Shown piece after piece: positions 46,980 to 55,343 of a DNA stretch of 64,000 nt. The notes under the pieces are model-generated. The model made no database searches and was not told where the DNA came from. It saw only the letters and a program-made list of their open reading frames with translations. Numbering within the stretch: position 1 is the first letter of the stretch; each line of letters starts with the position of its first letter. The DNA comes from CAIWHR01 sp963811685 (GTDB taxonomy: Bacteria > Pseudomonadota > Gammaproteobacteria > Burkholderiales > Casimicrobiaceae). The stretch lies in the NCBI GenBank assembly GCA_963811685.1, contig CAWESK010000017.1, positions 186,001 through 250,000 on the forward strand, in the 5' to 3' direction. Made by a program: the position numbers and the translations under genes.

Positions 46980-48425
46980 TCAGGTGGTGATGGTTTCGAC
47001 TTCCGCTTCGAGCGCCGGATCGTAGAACGTGCCGAAGAGCTCCTCGTCGGAGGGCTTGTCCTCCTTGATCGGCACCGACACCCATGTCGTGTTCATGTAG
47101 TGCTTGAGATGAACGTTCTCGGAAACGATGTTGCCGCCCCAGGTGCCGCAACCCAGGCTCGACGTCATCGGCATGCCGTTGTTGAAGGCGCCGGCATTCG
47201 CCTTCGACTGCGGCTGCCGCACCATGATCCGCGATACCGGAGCGGCGAGCGCGAGGCGGTGGATATGGTCCTGGTCGAACGAATAGATGCCGCACGAGTG
47301 GCCCTTGCCGCCCACCTCGTAGATGCCGCGCATCATGTCGAGCGCCTGGTTGAAGCCCTTGTACTTGTAGACGGCCAGCAGCGTGGTGAGCTTCTCGCCG
47401 GAGAAAGGATGGTCCCTGCCGATGCCGTCGCCGTGGACCATGATGAACTTGCGGTCCGCGGGAATCGTGAAGCCTGCCGCCTTGGCGAGCTGCTGCGGCG
47501 AGATCGCGACCGTGTCCGGCGTCCGGTGCGCCTCGTCGTCCCACATCGTGCGGCGCAGCGCCGCTTTTTCCTGATCGCTGGCAAGGTAGCCGCCCTCGAT
47601 CTGCAGCTGCGCGAGCAGCTTGTCGAAGATCGACGCCTCGATGATGAGGTTGCCGTCCGCCGAGCACCCGGAGCCGAAGTCGGAGGTCTTGGAAAGCCGC
47701 GTGTTGCGGGCGGCTTCCTCGATGTTCGCCGTCTCGTCGATGATCATCGTCGAGTTGCCGGCGCCGACGCCATAGGCCGGCGTGCCGGAGCTGTACGCGG
47801 CGCGGACCATCGGCTGGCCGCCGGTCGCGACGATCAGGTCCGCGCGCGCCATCAGCGCCTGCGACATCGGAATATTGACGCGCGTGAGGCACTGCAGGAT
47901 GTCGGCGGGCGCGCCTTCGCGCTCGAGCGCCTCGCGCATCAGGCGCACCGTCTCGAACGATGTCTTCTTGGAGCGCGGGTGCGGCGAGAAGATCACGACG
48001 TCGCGCGCCTTGATCCCGTAGATCGCGTTGCCGGCCGGCGTCAGGTCCGGGTTCGTCGTCGGGACGATGCAGGCGATGATCCCCGCGGGCTTGGCGTACT
48101 TGACGATGCCCTTTTCGGGCAGCTCCTCGATGATGCCCACGCTCTTCTGGCGCAATGCGTCGCGCAGCACGCCCCGGATCTTCATCCGCTTGCCCATCCG
48201 GCTCACCGCGTCGCCGAGGCCGGATTCCTTGATGCCCATGTCGACGAGACGCGTGAATGTCTGCTTGTTCGCCACCGCCCAGGCCACCGCCTGGCACAGG
48301 CGATCCACGCGGGCCTGGTCGTAGGTTTCGATGATCGCGAGCGCCTTGGCGGCGCGCGCGAACACGTCATCGAGCTCCTGCTGCTGTTCGTCGGTGATGC
48401 CCTTCTTGATCTCCGGAGCGGCCAT
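46980..48425 (-). CDS. CoA-acylating aldehyde dehydrogenase (SauS/EutE-like)
   Basis: A 481-residue enzyme without frameshift. It resembles the acylating branch of aldehyde dehydrogenases (EutE/PduP, sulfoacetaldehyde dehydrogenase SauS): GIVKYAKPAGIIACIVPTTNP, SPHPRSKKTSFETVRLMREA, VATGGQPMVRAAYSSGTPA, and the catalytic Cys in FGSGCSADGNLIIEAS. It converts an aldehyde, NAD(P)+ and CoA to acyl-CoA. Many homologues are named after sulfoacetaldehyde, but no other sulfonate gene is here, so the substrate is open. ATG 48425 (MAAPEIKKGITDE) has an upstream GAGG. It heads the leftward catabolic operon. Confidence 0.85.
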   Translation of the reverse strand: MAAPEIKKGITDEQQQELDDVFARAAKALAIIETYDQARVDRLCQAVAWAVANKQTFTRLVDMGIKESGLGDAVSRMGKRMKIRGVLRDALRQKSVGIIEELPEKGIVKYAKPAGIIACIVPTTNPDLTPAGNAIYGIKARDVVIFSPHPRSKKTSFETVRLMREALEREGAPADILQCLTRVNIPMSQALMARADLIVATGGQPMVRAAYSSGTPAYGVGAGNSTMIIDETANIEEAARNTRLSKTSDFGSGCSADGNLIIEASIFDKLLAQLQIEGGYLASDQEKAALRRTMWDDEAHRTPDTVAISPQQLAKAAGFTIPADRKFIMVHGDGIGRDHPFSGEKLTTLLAVYKYKGFNQALDMMRGIYEVGGKGHSCGIYSFDQDHIHRLALAAPVSRIMVRQPQSKANAGAFNNGMPMTSSLGCGTWGGNIVSENVHLKHYMNTTWVSVPIKEDKPSDEELFGTFYDPALEAEVETITT

Positions 48426-48522
48426 CTCGTTTCCTCGTCGCGTGGGGTTCGCCGCAGGCGCAATCGCAGGCGCCCGGGTCTGATTTGCCGTAACGATAGG
48501 GCTCCGCACCAAAGGGGGTCAA

Positions 48523-48578
48523 GGGCGTATAGCGACTAAGTGGGCGTATAGCGCCCATAAAATCCGCATTGCGCCCAA
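48523..48578. promoter_or_regulatory. Palindromic operator in the IclR / dehydrogenase divergent promoter
   Basis: GGGCGTATAGCG occurs twice in direct orientation (48523-48534 and 48542-48553, 19 bases apart). The second lies inside the 17-base palindrome TGGGCG-TATAG-CGCCCA (48541-48557), and a further half-site GCGCCCA follows at 48571-48577. The 243-base gap between the divergent genes has no coding frame. Such palindromes suit a dimeric IclR regulator, so it is probably the operator of the adjacent regulator gene. Confidence 0.6.
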
Positions 48579-48668
48579 AGTTTACGGTAAGCTTCCGCAC
48601 GTTCAGCGGGGAAAGGCTCCGGCGGTTCGCCTGGCGCCCCGTGCTCGAACGTGATTCGCGAGGTCCTC

Positions 48669-49556
48669 ATGGTGAAACGCAGCACGGCATTGCGTGAGGT
48701 CGAAGTCGACGACACCGAGCAGCGGCCGCTGGCCTCCGCCCCGCTCTCGTTCACCGCCCCCGACGCGGTGGCCGCGGACACGATCGCGAGATTCGATGAC
48801 GACCCCGATTTCGTCACCGCGCTCGCTCGCGGGCTCGCCGTTCTGCTCGCGCTGTCCGACAAGCGGCGGCGGATGTCGATTGCGCAGGTGAGCCATCGCA
48901 CGGGAATTCCGCGTGCCGCCGCGCGCCGCAGCCTGCACACGCTCGCGAAGCTCGGCTTTGTCGCGGTGGACGACGCCCGGCGCTTCTACCTGCGGCCGCG
49001 CGTGCTGTCGTTCAGCCATGCGTACCTGTCCGCATCGCCGATCGCGGTGCTCGCGCAGCCGATCCTCGACCGCCTCGGCGAATCGCTGCACGAGGCGTGC
49101 TCGCTCGCGACGCTCGACGGCGACGAGATCGTCTATATCGCGCGCTCGACGTCGTCGCGGATCATGTCGCCGTCGCTCAATGTCGGGCGCCGCCTTCCCG
49201 CCTACTGCACGTCGATCGGGCACGTCATGCTCGCCCATTTGCCGGAAAGCGAGCTCGAGGGTTACCTCGAGCGCGTTCGCTTTCATCCGTACACCGAATA
49301 CACCCCTAACACGGTGGCCAAGCTCCATGCGCTGCTGCGCGCGGTGCGCGAATCGGGCTATGCCTTCGCGAGCCAGCTGATGGAGCCGCGACTGTGCACG
49401 CTCGCGGTGCCGGTCCGCGACGCCGGCGGCAACTACGTCGCCGGCCTCAACGTCATCCTGCAAGGGCGCCTCGTCTCGCGCAGCGAAATGGCCGAGCGCC
49501 ATTACCAGCCGCTGCAGCAGGCGGCGCTGGAGCTGGGCTCGCTGCTGCTCCCGTGA
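48669..49556 (+). CDS. IclR-family transcriptional regulator, PcaR/PcaU-like
   Basis: A regulator of about 295 residues. The winged helix at residues 45-110 reads DDPDFVTALARGLAVLLALS, MSIAQVSHRTGIPRAAARRSLHTLAKLGFV. The effector domain has RSTSSRIMSPSLNVGRRLPAYCTSIGHVMLAHLP and ASQLMEPRLCTLAVPVRDAGG. The DPDFVTALARGLAV opening and the LNVGRRLPAYCTSIG loop are typical of the PcaR/PcaU/PobR subfamily, which responds to aromatic or shikimate-derived acids. ATG at 48669 is preferred (GAGG 7 bases upstream); GTG at 48651 is in frame. It probably controls both divergent transcripts. Confidence 0.85.
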   Translation: MVKRSTALREVEVDDTEQRPLASAPLSFTAPDAVAADTIARFDDDPDFVTALARGLAVLLALSDKRRRMSIAQVSHRTGIPRAAARRSLHTLAKLGFVAVDDARRFYLRPRVLSFSHAYLSASPIAVLAQPILDRLGESLHEACSLATLDGDEIVYIARSTSSRIMSPSLNVGRRLPAYCTSIGHVMLAHLPESELEGYLERVRFHPYTEYTPNTVAKLHALLRAVRESGYAFASQLMEPRLCTLAVPVRDAGGNYVAGLNVILQGRLVSRSEMAERHYQPLQQAALELGSLLLP

Positions 49557-49653
49557 CCGGCGGCAAGCCGGTACGCTATGATCTCGGCGCGCGAGCGCGA
49601 TTCGCTGCTTTAACGGATCGTGGAAGAGCGACGACGACGGTTGACGAGGATTC

Positions 49654-50526
49654 ATGACCCCCACCCTGGACCGCGAGGCGGTTCCCGAACCGCATAACCC
49701 GCTCGGCATCGACGGGCTCGAGTTCATCGAATTCGCGACATCGAAGCCGCAGGCATTGGGCGGGGTGCTGGAGACGATGGGCTTTCGGCCGATCGCGCGG
49801 CACCGCTCGCGCGAGGTGGAGCTCTATCGGCAGGGCACGATGAACGTCATCGTGAACTCGCAGCCGGCCGACGTGCCGCGCACCGTGCAGCCCGTCGAGC
49901 GGCCCGTCATCAGCGCGATCGCGATCCGGGTGCGCGACGCCGACGCCGCATTCGGGCGCGCGCTCGAGCTCGGCGCCTGGGCGATCCCCGTGCGCGCCCG
50001 CGCGATGGAGCTCAACATTCCGGCGATCCACGGCGTCGGCGAGAGCCTCATCTATTTCGTCGACCGTTACGACGACTTCTCGATCTACGACATCGACTTC
50101 CGCGCGATCCCGACGGTCGATCCGCATCCGCCGGCGATCGCGGGCATGAATTTCTTCGGCGTCGTCCAGTACATCGGCGCCGACCGCACGGCGGACTGGG
50201 TCGAGTTCTACGGGCAGATCTTCGGCTTCACCCCGCTGCCGGACAATGTCCGCTTCGGCATCATGCCGAAGGGACTCCTGCTGCAGAGCCCGTGCCGCAA
50301 GTTCTATCTGCAGCTGATCGAGCCCGACGACACCGCGCGCTTCGCGCCGGCGGAGGAACACCTGCAGCGGATCGGGCTCGGGACCCCGGACGTGAACGCC
50401 GCCGTGGCCGAGCTCGGCAAGCGCGGCGTCGAGTTCCTGGCCTCGGAAAGAGTGCATCCGAGCGAGCGCGGGGCTCTCACCAAGGCCGTGCTCGGCAGCG
50501 TGATGTTCGAGCTGGTCCACGCCTAG
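49654..50526 (+). CDS. HPPD-like VOC protein, resembling the C-terminal half of QuiC1
   Basis: A 290-residue protein with two VOC modules arranged as in 4-hydroxyphenylpyruvate dioxygenase: NPLGIDGLEFIEFATSKPQALGGVLETMGF, VISAIAIRVRDADAAFGRAL, WVEFYGQIFGFTPLP and VNAAVAELGKRGVEFL then VMFELVHA. HPPD iron ligands are not conserved: the first His position falls in MNFFGVVQYI, the second in LQRIGLGTPDV, and only the final Glu (FELVHA) remains. It may thus be a structural or regulatory partner. Start ATG 49654 has GAGGA. The next gene, 14 bases on, encodes the TIM-barrel half. Confidence 0.75.
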   Translation: MTPTLDREAVPEPHNPLGIDGLEFIEFATSKPQALGGVLETMGFRPIARHRSREVELYRQGTMNVIVNSQPADVPRTVQPVERPVISAIAIRVRDADAAFGRALELGAWAIPVRARAMELNIPAIHGVGESLIYFVDRYDDFSIYDIDFRAIPTVDPHPPAIAGMNFFGVVQYIGADRTADWVEFYGQIFGFTPLPDNVRFGIMPKGLLLQSPCRKFYLQLIEPDDTARFAPAEEHLQRIGLGTPDVNAAVAELGKRGVEFLASERVHPSERGALTKAVLGSVMFELVHA

Positions 50527-50540
50527 CGCGCCGGCGAGCG

Positions 50541-51437
50541 ATGAATTTCAGCGACATCGGGATCGACACCGCGTCGCTCGCGGGCTCGCTCGAATCGAAG
50601 CTCGCCGCGTCGCGGGCCGCGGGCTTCGCGCAGGTGATGATCTCGGCCGCCGACATCGCCGGCCATGCGGGAGGCGCTGCGACCGGCATTCGCGCCGTGC
50701 GCGAATCCGGGCTTGCGGTCACGGGGCTCGAAGCGCTGCGCGACTTCGAGGGACTCGAGGGCCAGCTTCACGCCTACAAGCTCGACGTCGCGAAATCGAT
50801 GCTGGAGATCTGTGGCGCGATCGGCGCCCGGCTCCTCCTCGTCGAGGCGTCGACATCCGCGCACGCCGACGCCGGCATCGACTCGATCGTCCGCGACCTC
50901 CGGAAGCTCTCGCTGCTTGCCGTGCCGCTCGGCATCCGGATCGCGTTCAAGGGCTTGTCGTGGAGCCGCACGGTGAAGGATTTCGCGGCGGCGGGGGACA
51001 TCGTCTTCCGCGCCAACTGCCCGAATCTCGGCATCGCGATCGACGCGTTCGACATCATCGCGGCAGGGGTTCCGCCGGAGGACGCCGAAGGCATCGACCC
51101 CGACCAGATCTTCCTCGTCCAGCTGTCCGATTTCATGGGGCAGGAAATCCGGACGACCGAAGAGCAGGCGACCGCCGCCCGGCACTTTCGCGTCTTCCCC
51201 GGCGAGGGCGCGCACAGCGAGGCGCTCGCCAATCTCGTCACCCGCCTCGATGCGATCGGCTATTACGGCGACTACAGCTTCGACGTCTACAACGACGACT
51301 ACCTGCAGATGCCGCCGGAGACCGTCGCGGATCGCGCGCGGCGCGCAGCCGACTGGCTCGGGGAAACGGTGCTGCGACGCGCGCTGCCGGTGCCCAACAT
51401 GGAACGCCTGCGGCGCGCCACAGGGCCGGAAGGATAA
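50541..51437 (+). CDS. TIM-barrel protein resembling the N-terminal half of QuiC1 (3-dehydroshikimate dehydratase)
   Basis: A 298-residue xylose-isomerase-like barrel. It shares the QuiC1/AsbF order of segments: SLAGSLESKLAASRAAGF, GLEALRDFEGLEGQLH, GARLLLVEAS, IAFKGLSWSRTVKDF, NLGIAIDAFDIIAAGVPPED, QIFLVQLSDF, ARHFRVFPGEGAHS and DYSFDVYNDDY. In known dehydratases the IAFKGLSWS strand carries a metal-binding Glu (here Lys) and the DYSFDV strand a Glu (here Asp). The Asp of AIDAFD and Gln of LVQLSD remain. Activity as a DHS dehydratase is therefore doubtful; a related dehydratase or isomerase is possible. ATG at 50541 follows AGCG and a short gap. Confidence 0.72.
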   Translation: MNFSDIGIDTASLAGSLESKLAASRAAGFAQVMISAADIAGHAGGAATGIRAVRESGLAVTGLEALRDFEGLEGQLHAYKLDVAKSMLEICGAIGARLLLVEASTSAHADAGIDSIVRDLRKLSLLAVPLGIRIAFKGLSWSRTVKDFAAAGDIVFRANCPNLGIAIDAFDIIAAGVPPEDAEGIDPDQIFLVQLSDFMGQEIRTTEEQATAARHFRVFPGEGAHSEALANLVTRLDAIGYYGDYSFDVYNDDYLQMPPETVADRARRAADWLGETVLRRALPVPNMERLRRATGPEG

Positions 51438-51440
51438 TCG

Positions 51441-52451
51441 ATGGGCATGGAGTACCGCCGTCTCGGCGACAGCGGCCTCGAGGTGTCGGCGGTCTGCCTC
51501 GGCACGATGACCTTCGCCGACCGCACCGATGCCGCCGAGGCGCAGCGCATCGTCGATGCGGCCTTCGATGCCGGCGTCAACTTCATCGACACGGCCGACG
51601 CCTACAGCAAGGGCGGCTCCGAGCGCGTCGTCGGCGCCGCTATCGCCAAGCACCGCCGGCGCTGGATTCTCGCCACCAAGGTCGCCAACGCGATGGCTCA
51701 GGGAAAGCCGCATGACGGCGGCTTGTCGCGGCGCTGGATGCTGCAGGCATGCGACGACAGCCTCGCGCGGCTTGCCACCGATTGCATCGACATTTACTAC
51801 CTGCACAAGGACGATCCCGACACGCCGCTCGCGGAAACGATCGGCGCGATGGGCGATCTCATCCGCAGCGGCAAGGTGCGCTACTTCGGCGTGTCGAATT
51901 ACCGCGGCTGGCGGATCGCCGAAGTCGTCGCCGAGTGCGAAGCGCAGGGCGTGCCGCGGCCGGTCGTCTGCCAGCCCTACTACAACCTGCTGAACCGGAT
52001 GCCCGAAGTCGAGATCCTGCCCGCCTGCGACTATTACGGCCTCGGCGTCGCGCCGTATTCGCCGATCGCGCGCGGCGTGCTCACCGGCAAGTACCGCGGC
52101 GGCGGCGCGCCGCCGGATTCGCGCGCCGGCGTCAAGGACCAGCGGATGATGGAGACGGAATTCCGCGCGGAGTCGCTGGCGATCGCCGAGAAGCTCGAGG
52201 CGCACGCGAAAAAGACGGGCCGCACGGCGACGCAGTTCGCGCTCGCGTGGCTGTGGGCGAACCGTATCGTCTCGTCGGTGATCGCCGGCCCGCGGACGCT
52301 CGCGCAGTGGCGGGAGTACGTCGACGCGATCGGCACGCCATGGCGCGACGAGGACGAAGCGCTCGTCGATTCGCTGGTGCGTCCGGGCCACCCGTCGACG
52401 CCGGGCTACAGCGATCCGCAATATCCGTTCTTCGGGCGACGGCTCGAATGA
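51441..52451 (+). CDS. Aldo/keto reductase
   Basis: A 336-residue NAD(P)H-dependent reductase of the AKR superfamily. It begins MEYRRLGDSGLEVSAVCLGTMTF and has the catalytic tetrad: Asp and Tyr in FIDTADAYS, Lys in ILATKV and His in YYLHKDDPDT. Cofactor contacts VAPYSPIARGVLTGKYR and VIAGPRTLAQW are present. It lies 3 bases after the TIM-barrel gene and is the last gene of the rightward unit. It probably oxidises or reduces a polyol or keto intermediate of the pathway. A GC hairpin near 52477-52503 followed by TTTTTT at 52517-52522 could contribute to termination, but spacing is poor. Confidence 0.87.
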   Translation: MGMEYRRLGDSGLEVSAVCLGTMTFADRTDAAEAQRIVDAAFDAGVNFIDTADAYSKGGSERVVGAAIAKHRRRWILATKVANAMAQGKPHDGGLSRRWMLQACDDSLARLATDCIDIYYLHKDDPDTPLAETIGAMGDLIRSGKVRYFGVSNYRGWRIAEVVAECEAQGVPRPVVCQPYYNLLNRMPEVEILPACDYYGLGVAPYSPIARGVLTGKYRGGGAPPDSRAGVKDQRMMETEFRAESLAIAEKLEAHAKKTGRTATQFALAWLWANRIVSSVIAGPRTLAQWREYVDAIGTPWRDEDEALVDSLVRPGHPSTPGYSDPQYPFFGRRLE

Positions 52452-52511
52452 CGAGCCTGGCGGCATCGGCGCGGCGGCTTCGGCCGAGGCGGCCGCCGCG
52501 CGGATGACAGT

Positions 52512-53165
52512 CTAGGGGATTTTTTCTCCGGCCGTCACCGCGAACGGCAGCCGGTTTTCCGGCGGCGACAACGGGCACGACCAGCGCTCGTCGTAGGCGC
52601 ACGACGGGTTGTACGCGTAATTGAAGTCGAGCACGATCGAGCTCTCGCCAACACCGAGATCCGCTCCTTTGATCGTGTCGTAGAGATAGCGCCCGCCGCC
52701 GTAGGTTTCGGCACCGCTCGTGGCGTCCAGAAATGGCAGCCACACGCCGCCGCCATAGCCTTCGAGCCAATACAGCGCGAGCGATCGTGCTGTGCCATCC
52801 TGCGCGAAGTGTGCACGGCCGATGCGCGCGCAGCGCAGGCGGCCGTCGCTCGCGAGATCGAATTCGAACTCGACGCCGGCGGAATCGGGCTCGACGGTGG
52901 CGACGTAGCGCCATGCCGGATCGTAGTCGAACCAGCGCGTGCCCTGCCATTCGCCGCGGCGCTCCGCCGGGATCGGACTGTCCGGATGCTCGCGGAAAAG
53001 GCGATCACGGGCGCGACGGAACCGCGCCGCCGCCGCGGCGGGATCGCTCTGGGTCGCGGTGCGCAACGCCGCATAGTGCTCGGCAACGGTCCGCCGCCAC
53101 TGGGCGAGACGCAACGGATCCGGAGGCACGCCCACGGCGTCGCTAGAGCGGGTTGACGACGCCAT
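52512..53165 (-). CDS. DUF1684 family protein
   Basis: A 217-residue protein matching DUF1684. The N-terminal helix reads LRLAQWRRTVAEHYAALRTA, then RDRLFREHPDSPIP. The C-terminal half has the strongly conserved TYGGGRYLYDTIKGADLG, VLDFNYAYNPSCAYDERWSCPLSPPENRLPFAV, with three Cys-containing positions. The function is unknown. It overlaps the 3' end of the upstream 5'-nucleotidase gene by 23 bases and is convergent with the aldo/keto reductase gene. Confidence 0.86.
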   Translation of the reverse strand: MASSTRSSDAVGVPPDPLRLAQWRRTVAEHYAALRTATQSDPAAAAARFRRARDRLFREHPDSPIPAERRGEWQGTRWFDYDPAWRYVATVEPDSAGVEFEFDLASDGRLRCARIGRAHFAQDGTARSLALYWLEGYGGGVWLPFLDATSGAETYGGGRYLYDTIKGADLGVGESSIVLDFNYAYNPSCAYDERWSCPLSPPENRLPFAVTAGEKIP

Positions 53166-54042
53166 GCGGCACGTGGCCCGCGGCGACGTGCTTCGCCGCG
53201 GACTCGACGTGCGTTCGCTGATCGTCGAAGAAGATGTCGGCGCGGAACGCGCGCAGGATCTCGCCCTTGTCGAGGCCGCCCAGAAAGAACATCTTGTCGA
53301 TCCGGATGTTCCAGGCGCGCAGCGTTCGAATGACGCGTTCGTGCGCCGGCGCGCTGCGCGCCGTCACGAGTGCCGTGGTGATGGGGCTCGCGTCGTCGGG
53401 AAAATCCGCCTGGATCCGATGCAGTCCGGCCAGGAATTCCTTGAACGGCCCGCCGGACAGCGGCAGCAGCGCCGCATCCGATTCGCTGCGCGCGAACGCG
53501 GCGAGCCCTTTTTCCTGGTACACGCGCTCGGCTTCGTCGGAGAACAGGACGGCGTCGCCGTCGAACGCGATGCGCAGCCCGTCGCTTTCGTTCGCCGGAC
53601 CTGCGCTCGGAAAGATCGTCGCCGCCGCATGTCCATCGTCGAGCGCGTGCCGCACGTCGCCCGTGTCGGCGGACAGGAACAGGTGCGCGCCGAATGCCGG
53701 CACATAGCGCGACGTCGGCTCGCCTTTCGTAAATGCTGCGCGCGTGATGTCGAGGCCGTAATGCTTGATCGAGTTGAAGACCCGCAGGCCGGTGTCGGCC
53801 GAGTTGCGCGACAGCAGGATCACCTCGACGTACTGCTTGTCGGGACGATTGAGGCGCAGCAGCTTCTTCACCAGCGCGAACGCCGGACCCGGCGCGAGGA
53901 TCTCGTCCTCGTGCTCGACCTGGTAACGATGGTACGCATCGACGCCCGCCTCGGTATAGATGCGGTGGCTCTCGGTGAGGTCGAACAGCGCGCGCGAGCT
54001 GATCGCGACGACCAGCTTGCCGGCGAGCGTGGGGCGGGGCAT
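53143..54042 (-). CDS. Cytosolic 5'-nucleotidase (PF06189 family)
   Basis: A 299-residue protein of the 5-nucleotidase family related to eukaryotic cN-I: KLVVAISSRALFDLTESHRIY at the N-terminus (Asp nucleophile region), ILLSRNSADTGLRVFNSIKHYGLDI, ADTGDVRHALDDGHAAATIF, IAFDGDAVLFSDEAERVYQEKG and MFFLGGLDKGEILRAFRADIFFDDQ. It hydrolyses nucleoside monophosphates, by family. ATG at 54042 (MPRPTLAGK) is chosen; the longer frame runs through rocD antisense-free sequence but is out of frame with it. It is 29 bases after rocD. Confidence 0.87.
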   Translation of the reverse strand: MPRPTLAGKLVVAISSRALFDLTESHRIYTEAGVDAYHRYQVEHEDEILAPGPAFALVKKLLRLNRPDKQYVEVILLSRNSADTGLRVFNSIKHYGLDITRAAFTKGEPTSRYVPAFGAHLFLSADTGDVRHALDDGHAAATIFPSAGPANESDGLRIAFDGDAVLFSDEAERVYQEKGLAAFARSESDAALLPLSGGPFKEFLAGLHRIQADFPDDASPITTALVTARSAPAHERVIRTLRAWNIRIDKMFFLGGLDKGEILRAFRADIFFDDQRTHVESAAKHVAAGHVPHGVVNPL

Positions 54043-54071
54043 GCGGAAGTATAGCCCCGGCGAGCTGCTAT

Positions 54072-55343
54072 CTAGGCCGCTCGCCTCAGCCCGTCGCCGA
54101 GCTCCGCGAACACCGCGCGCACTTCCTCGACCGCCCAGTCGAGCGCCTCGCGGTCGATGACGAGCGGCGGGGCGAAGCGCACGACCGTCCCGTGCGTGTC
54201 CTTCGACAGGATCCCGCGCGCGAGCAGCCGGTCGACGACGTCGCGCGCCGTCAAGCGCTCGCCGTCGACCTCGAGGCCGACGAAGAGACCCTTGCCGCGC
54301 ACCTCCTTGACGAGCGGGCTCTTGATCGTGCGGAGGCGTTCGAGCAGATGCGCGCCCATTTCGGCCGAACGCTCGATCAGCCTTTCGTCGAACAGCACGT
54401 CGAGCGCCGCGAGGCCCACCGCGGACGCCAGCGGATTGCCGCCGAACGTGCTGCCGTGATCGCCGGGCGAGAACACCTGCATCAGGCTCTCCGTGCCGAC
54501 CACCGCCGACACCGGCAGCAGGCCGCCGCCCAGCGCCTTGCCGAGGATCACGGCGTCGGGCTTCACGTTGTCGTGCTGGCACGCGAGAAACTTGCCGGTG
54601 CGCCCCATGCCCGTCTGGATTTCGTCGCACACCAGCATCACGTTGCGCTCGCGACAGATCCTCGCGCACAGGGCGAGATAGCCCGCCGGCGGAACGACGA
54701 TGCCGCCTTCGCCCTGGATCGGCTCGACCAGGAACGCCGCCGTATGCGGCCCGATCGCGCGCGCCAACGCGTCGGCGTCGCCGAACGGAATCTGCCTGAA
54801 GCCGCCGGGGAACGGACCGAATCCGTCGCGATACTGCGGCTCGCTCGAAAAGCCGACGATCGCGATCGAACGGCCGTGGAAGTTGCTCTTGCAGACGATC
54901 ACTTCGGCGCGATCGGCGGGAATGCCCTTGACCTTGTGACCCCATTTGCGCACGGCCTTGAGCGCGGTCTCGACCGATTCGGCGCCGCCGCTCGCCGGCA
55001 GCGCGCGGTCGAGACCCGTCAATTGCGTGAGCCGCTCGAGGAACCGCGGCAGGAGCTCGTTGTGAAAGGCCCGCGACGTGACGGCGAGGCGCTGCGCCTG
55101 CTCGACCAGCGCGCGCACGATGCGCGGATGCGCGTGGCCGTGGCTCACCGCCGAATAAGCGCTCATCATGTCGAGGTAACGGCGGCCGTGCTCGTCCCAC
55201 AGCCAGCAGCCGTCGCCGTGCGCGATCACGACCGGCAACGGATCGTAATTGCGCGCGGCATGCCGGCGCTCGCAGGCGATCGCCGGTGAAATTGCGGATA
55301 GATCAACGGCCGGCGCGGCGCCGGCGGGAAAACGGGTATCCAT
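54072..55343 (-). CDS. rocD: Ornithine aminotransferase
   Basis: A 423-residue class III PLP aminotransferase. The RocD-type opening is RHAARNYDPLPVVIAHGDGCWLWDEHGRRYLDMMSAYSAVSHGH. HGRSIAIVGFSSEPQYRDGFGPF, MLVCDEIQTGMGRTGKFLAC and the PLP-binding Lys in ILGKALGGGLLPVSAV follow. HGSTFGGNPLASAVGLAALDVL is also typical. It converts ornithine and 2-oxoglutarate to glutamate-5-semialdehyde. The preceding 204-base gap to the YqiA-like gene shows no recognised feature. Confidence 0.92.
   Translation of the reverse strand: MDTRFPAGAAPAVDLSAISPAIACERRHAARNYDPLPVVIAHGDGCWLWDEHGRRYLDMMSAYSAVSHGHAHPRIVRALVEQAQRLAVTSRAFHNELLPRFLERLTQLTGLDRALPASGGAESVETALKAVRKWGHKVKGIPADRAEVIVCKSNFHGRSIAIVGFSSEPQYRDGFGPFPGGFRQIPFGDADALARAIGPHTAAFLVEPIQGEGGIVVPPAGYLALCARICRERNVMLVCDEIQTGMGRTGKFLACQHDNVKPDAVILGKALGGGLLPVSAVVGTESLMQVFSPGDHGSTFGGNPLASAVGLAALDVLFDERLIERSAEMGAHLLERLRTIKSPLVKEVRGKGLFVGLEVDGERLTARDVVDRLLARGILSKDTHGTVVRFAPPLVIDREALDWAVEEVRAVFAELGDGLRRAA

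Noticed and set aside
46980..48425. Naming the acylating dehydrogenase SauS and the ThDP enzyme Xsc (sulfoacetaldehyde metabolism)
   Set aside because: The ThDP enzyme lacks the Xsc-type N-terminal sequence as I know it, and no sulfonate ligase, phosphotransacetylase or sulfonate regulator is near. Only the TauE-like exporter at 32928 hints at sulfur, and it lies outside the operon.
45702..48539. A 945-residue forward open frame opposite the ThDP and aldehyde dehydrogenase genes
   Set aside because: It is an antisense shadow of GC-rich codons. Its sequence is Arg/Leu/Val/Asp-rich without domains, while the reverse strand encodes conserved enzymes.
52477..52522. Rho-independent terminator after the aldo/keto reductase gene
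   Set aside because: A GC hairpin exists, but the T-run follows it by about 14 bases and lies at the end of the convergent DUF1684 gene, so the structure does not meet terminator geometry.
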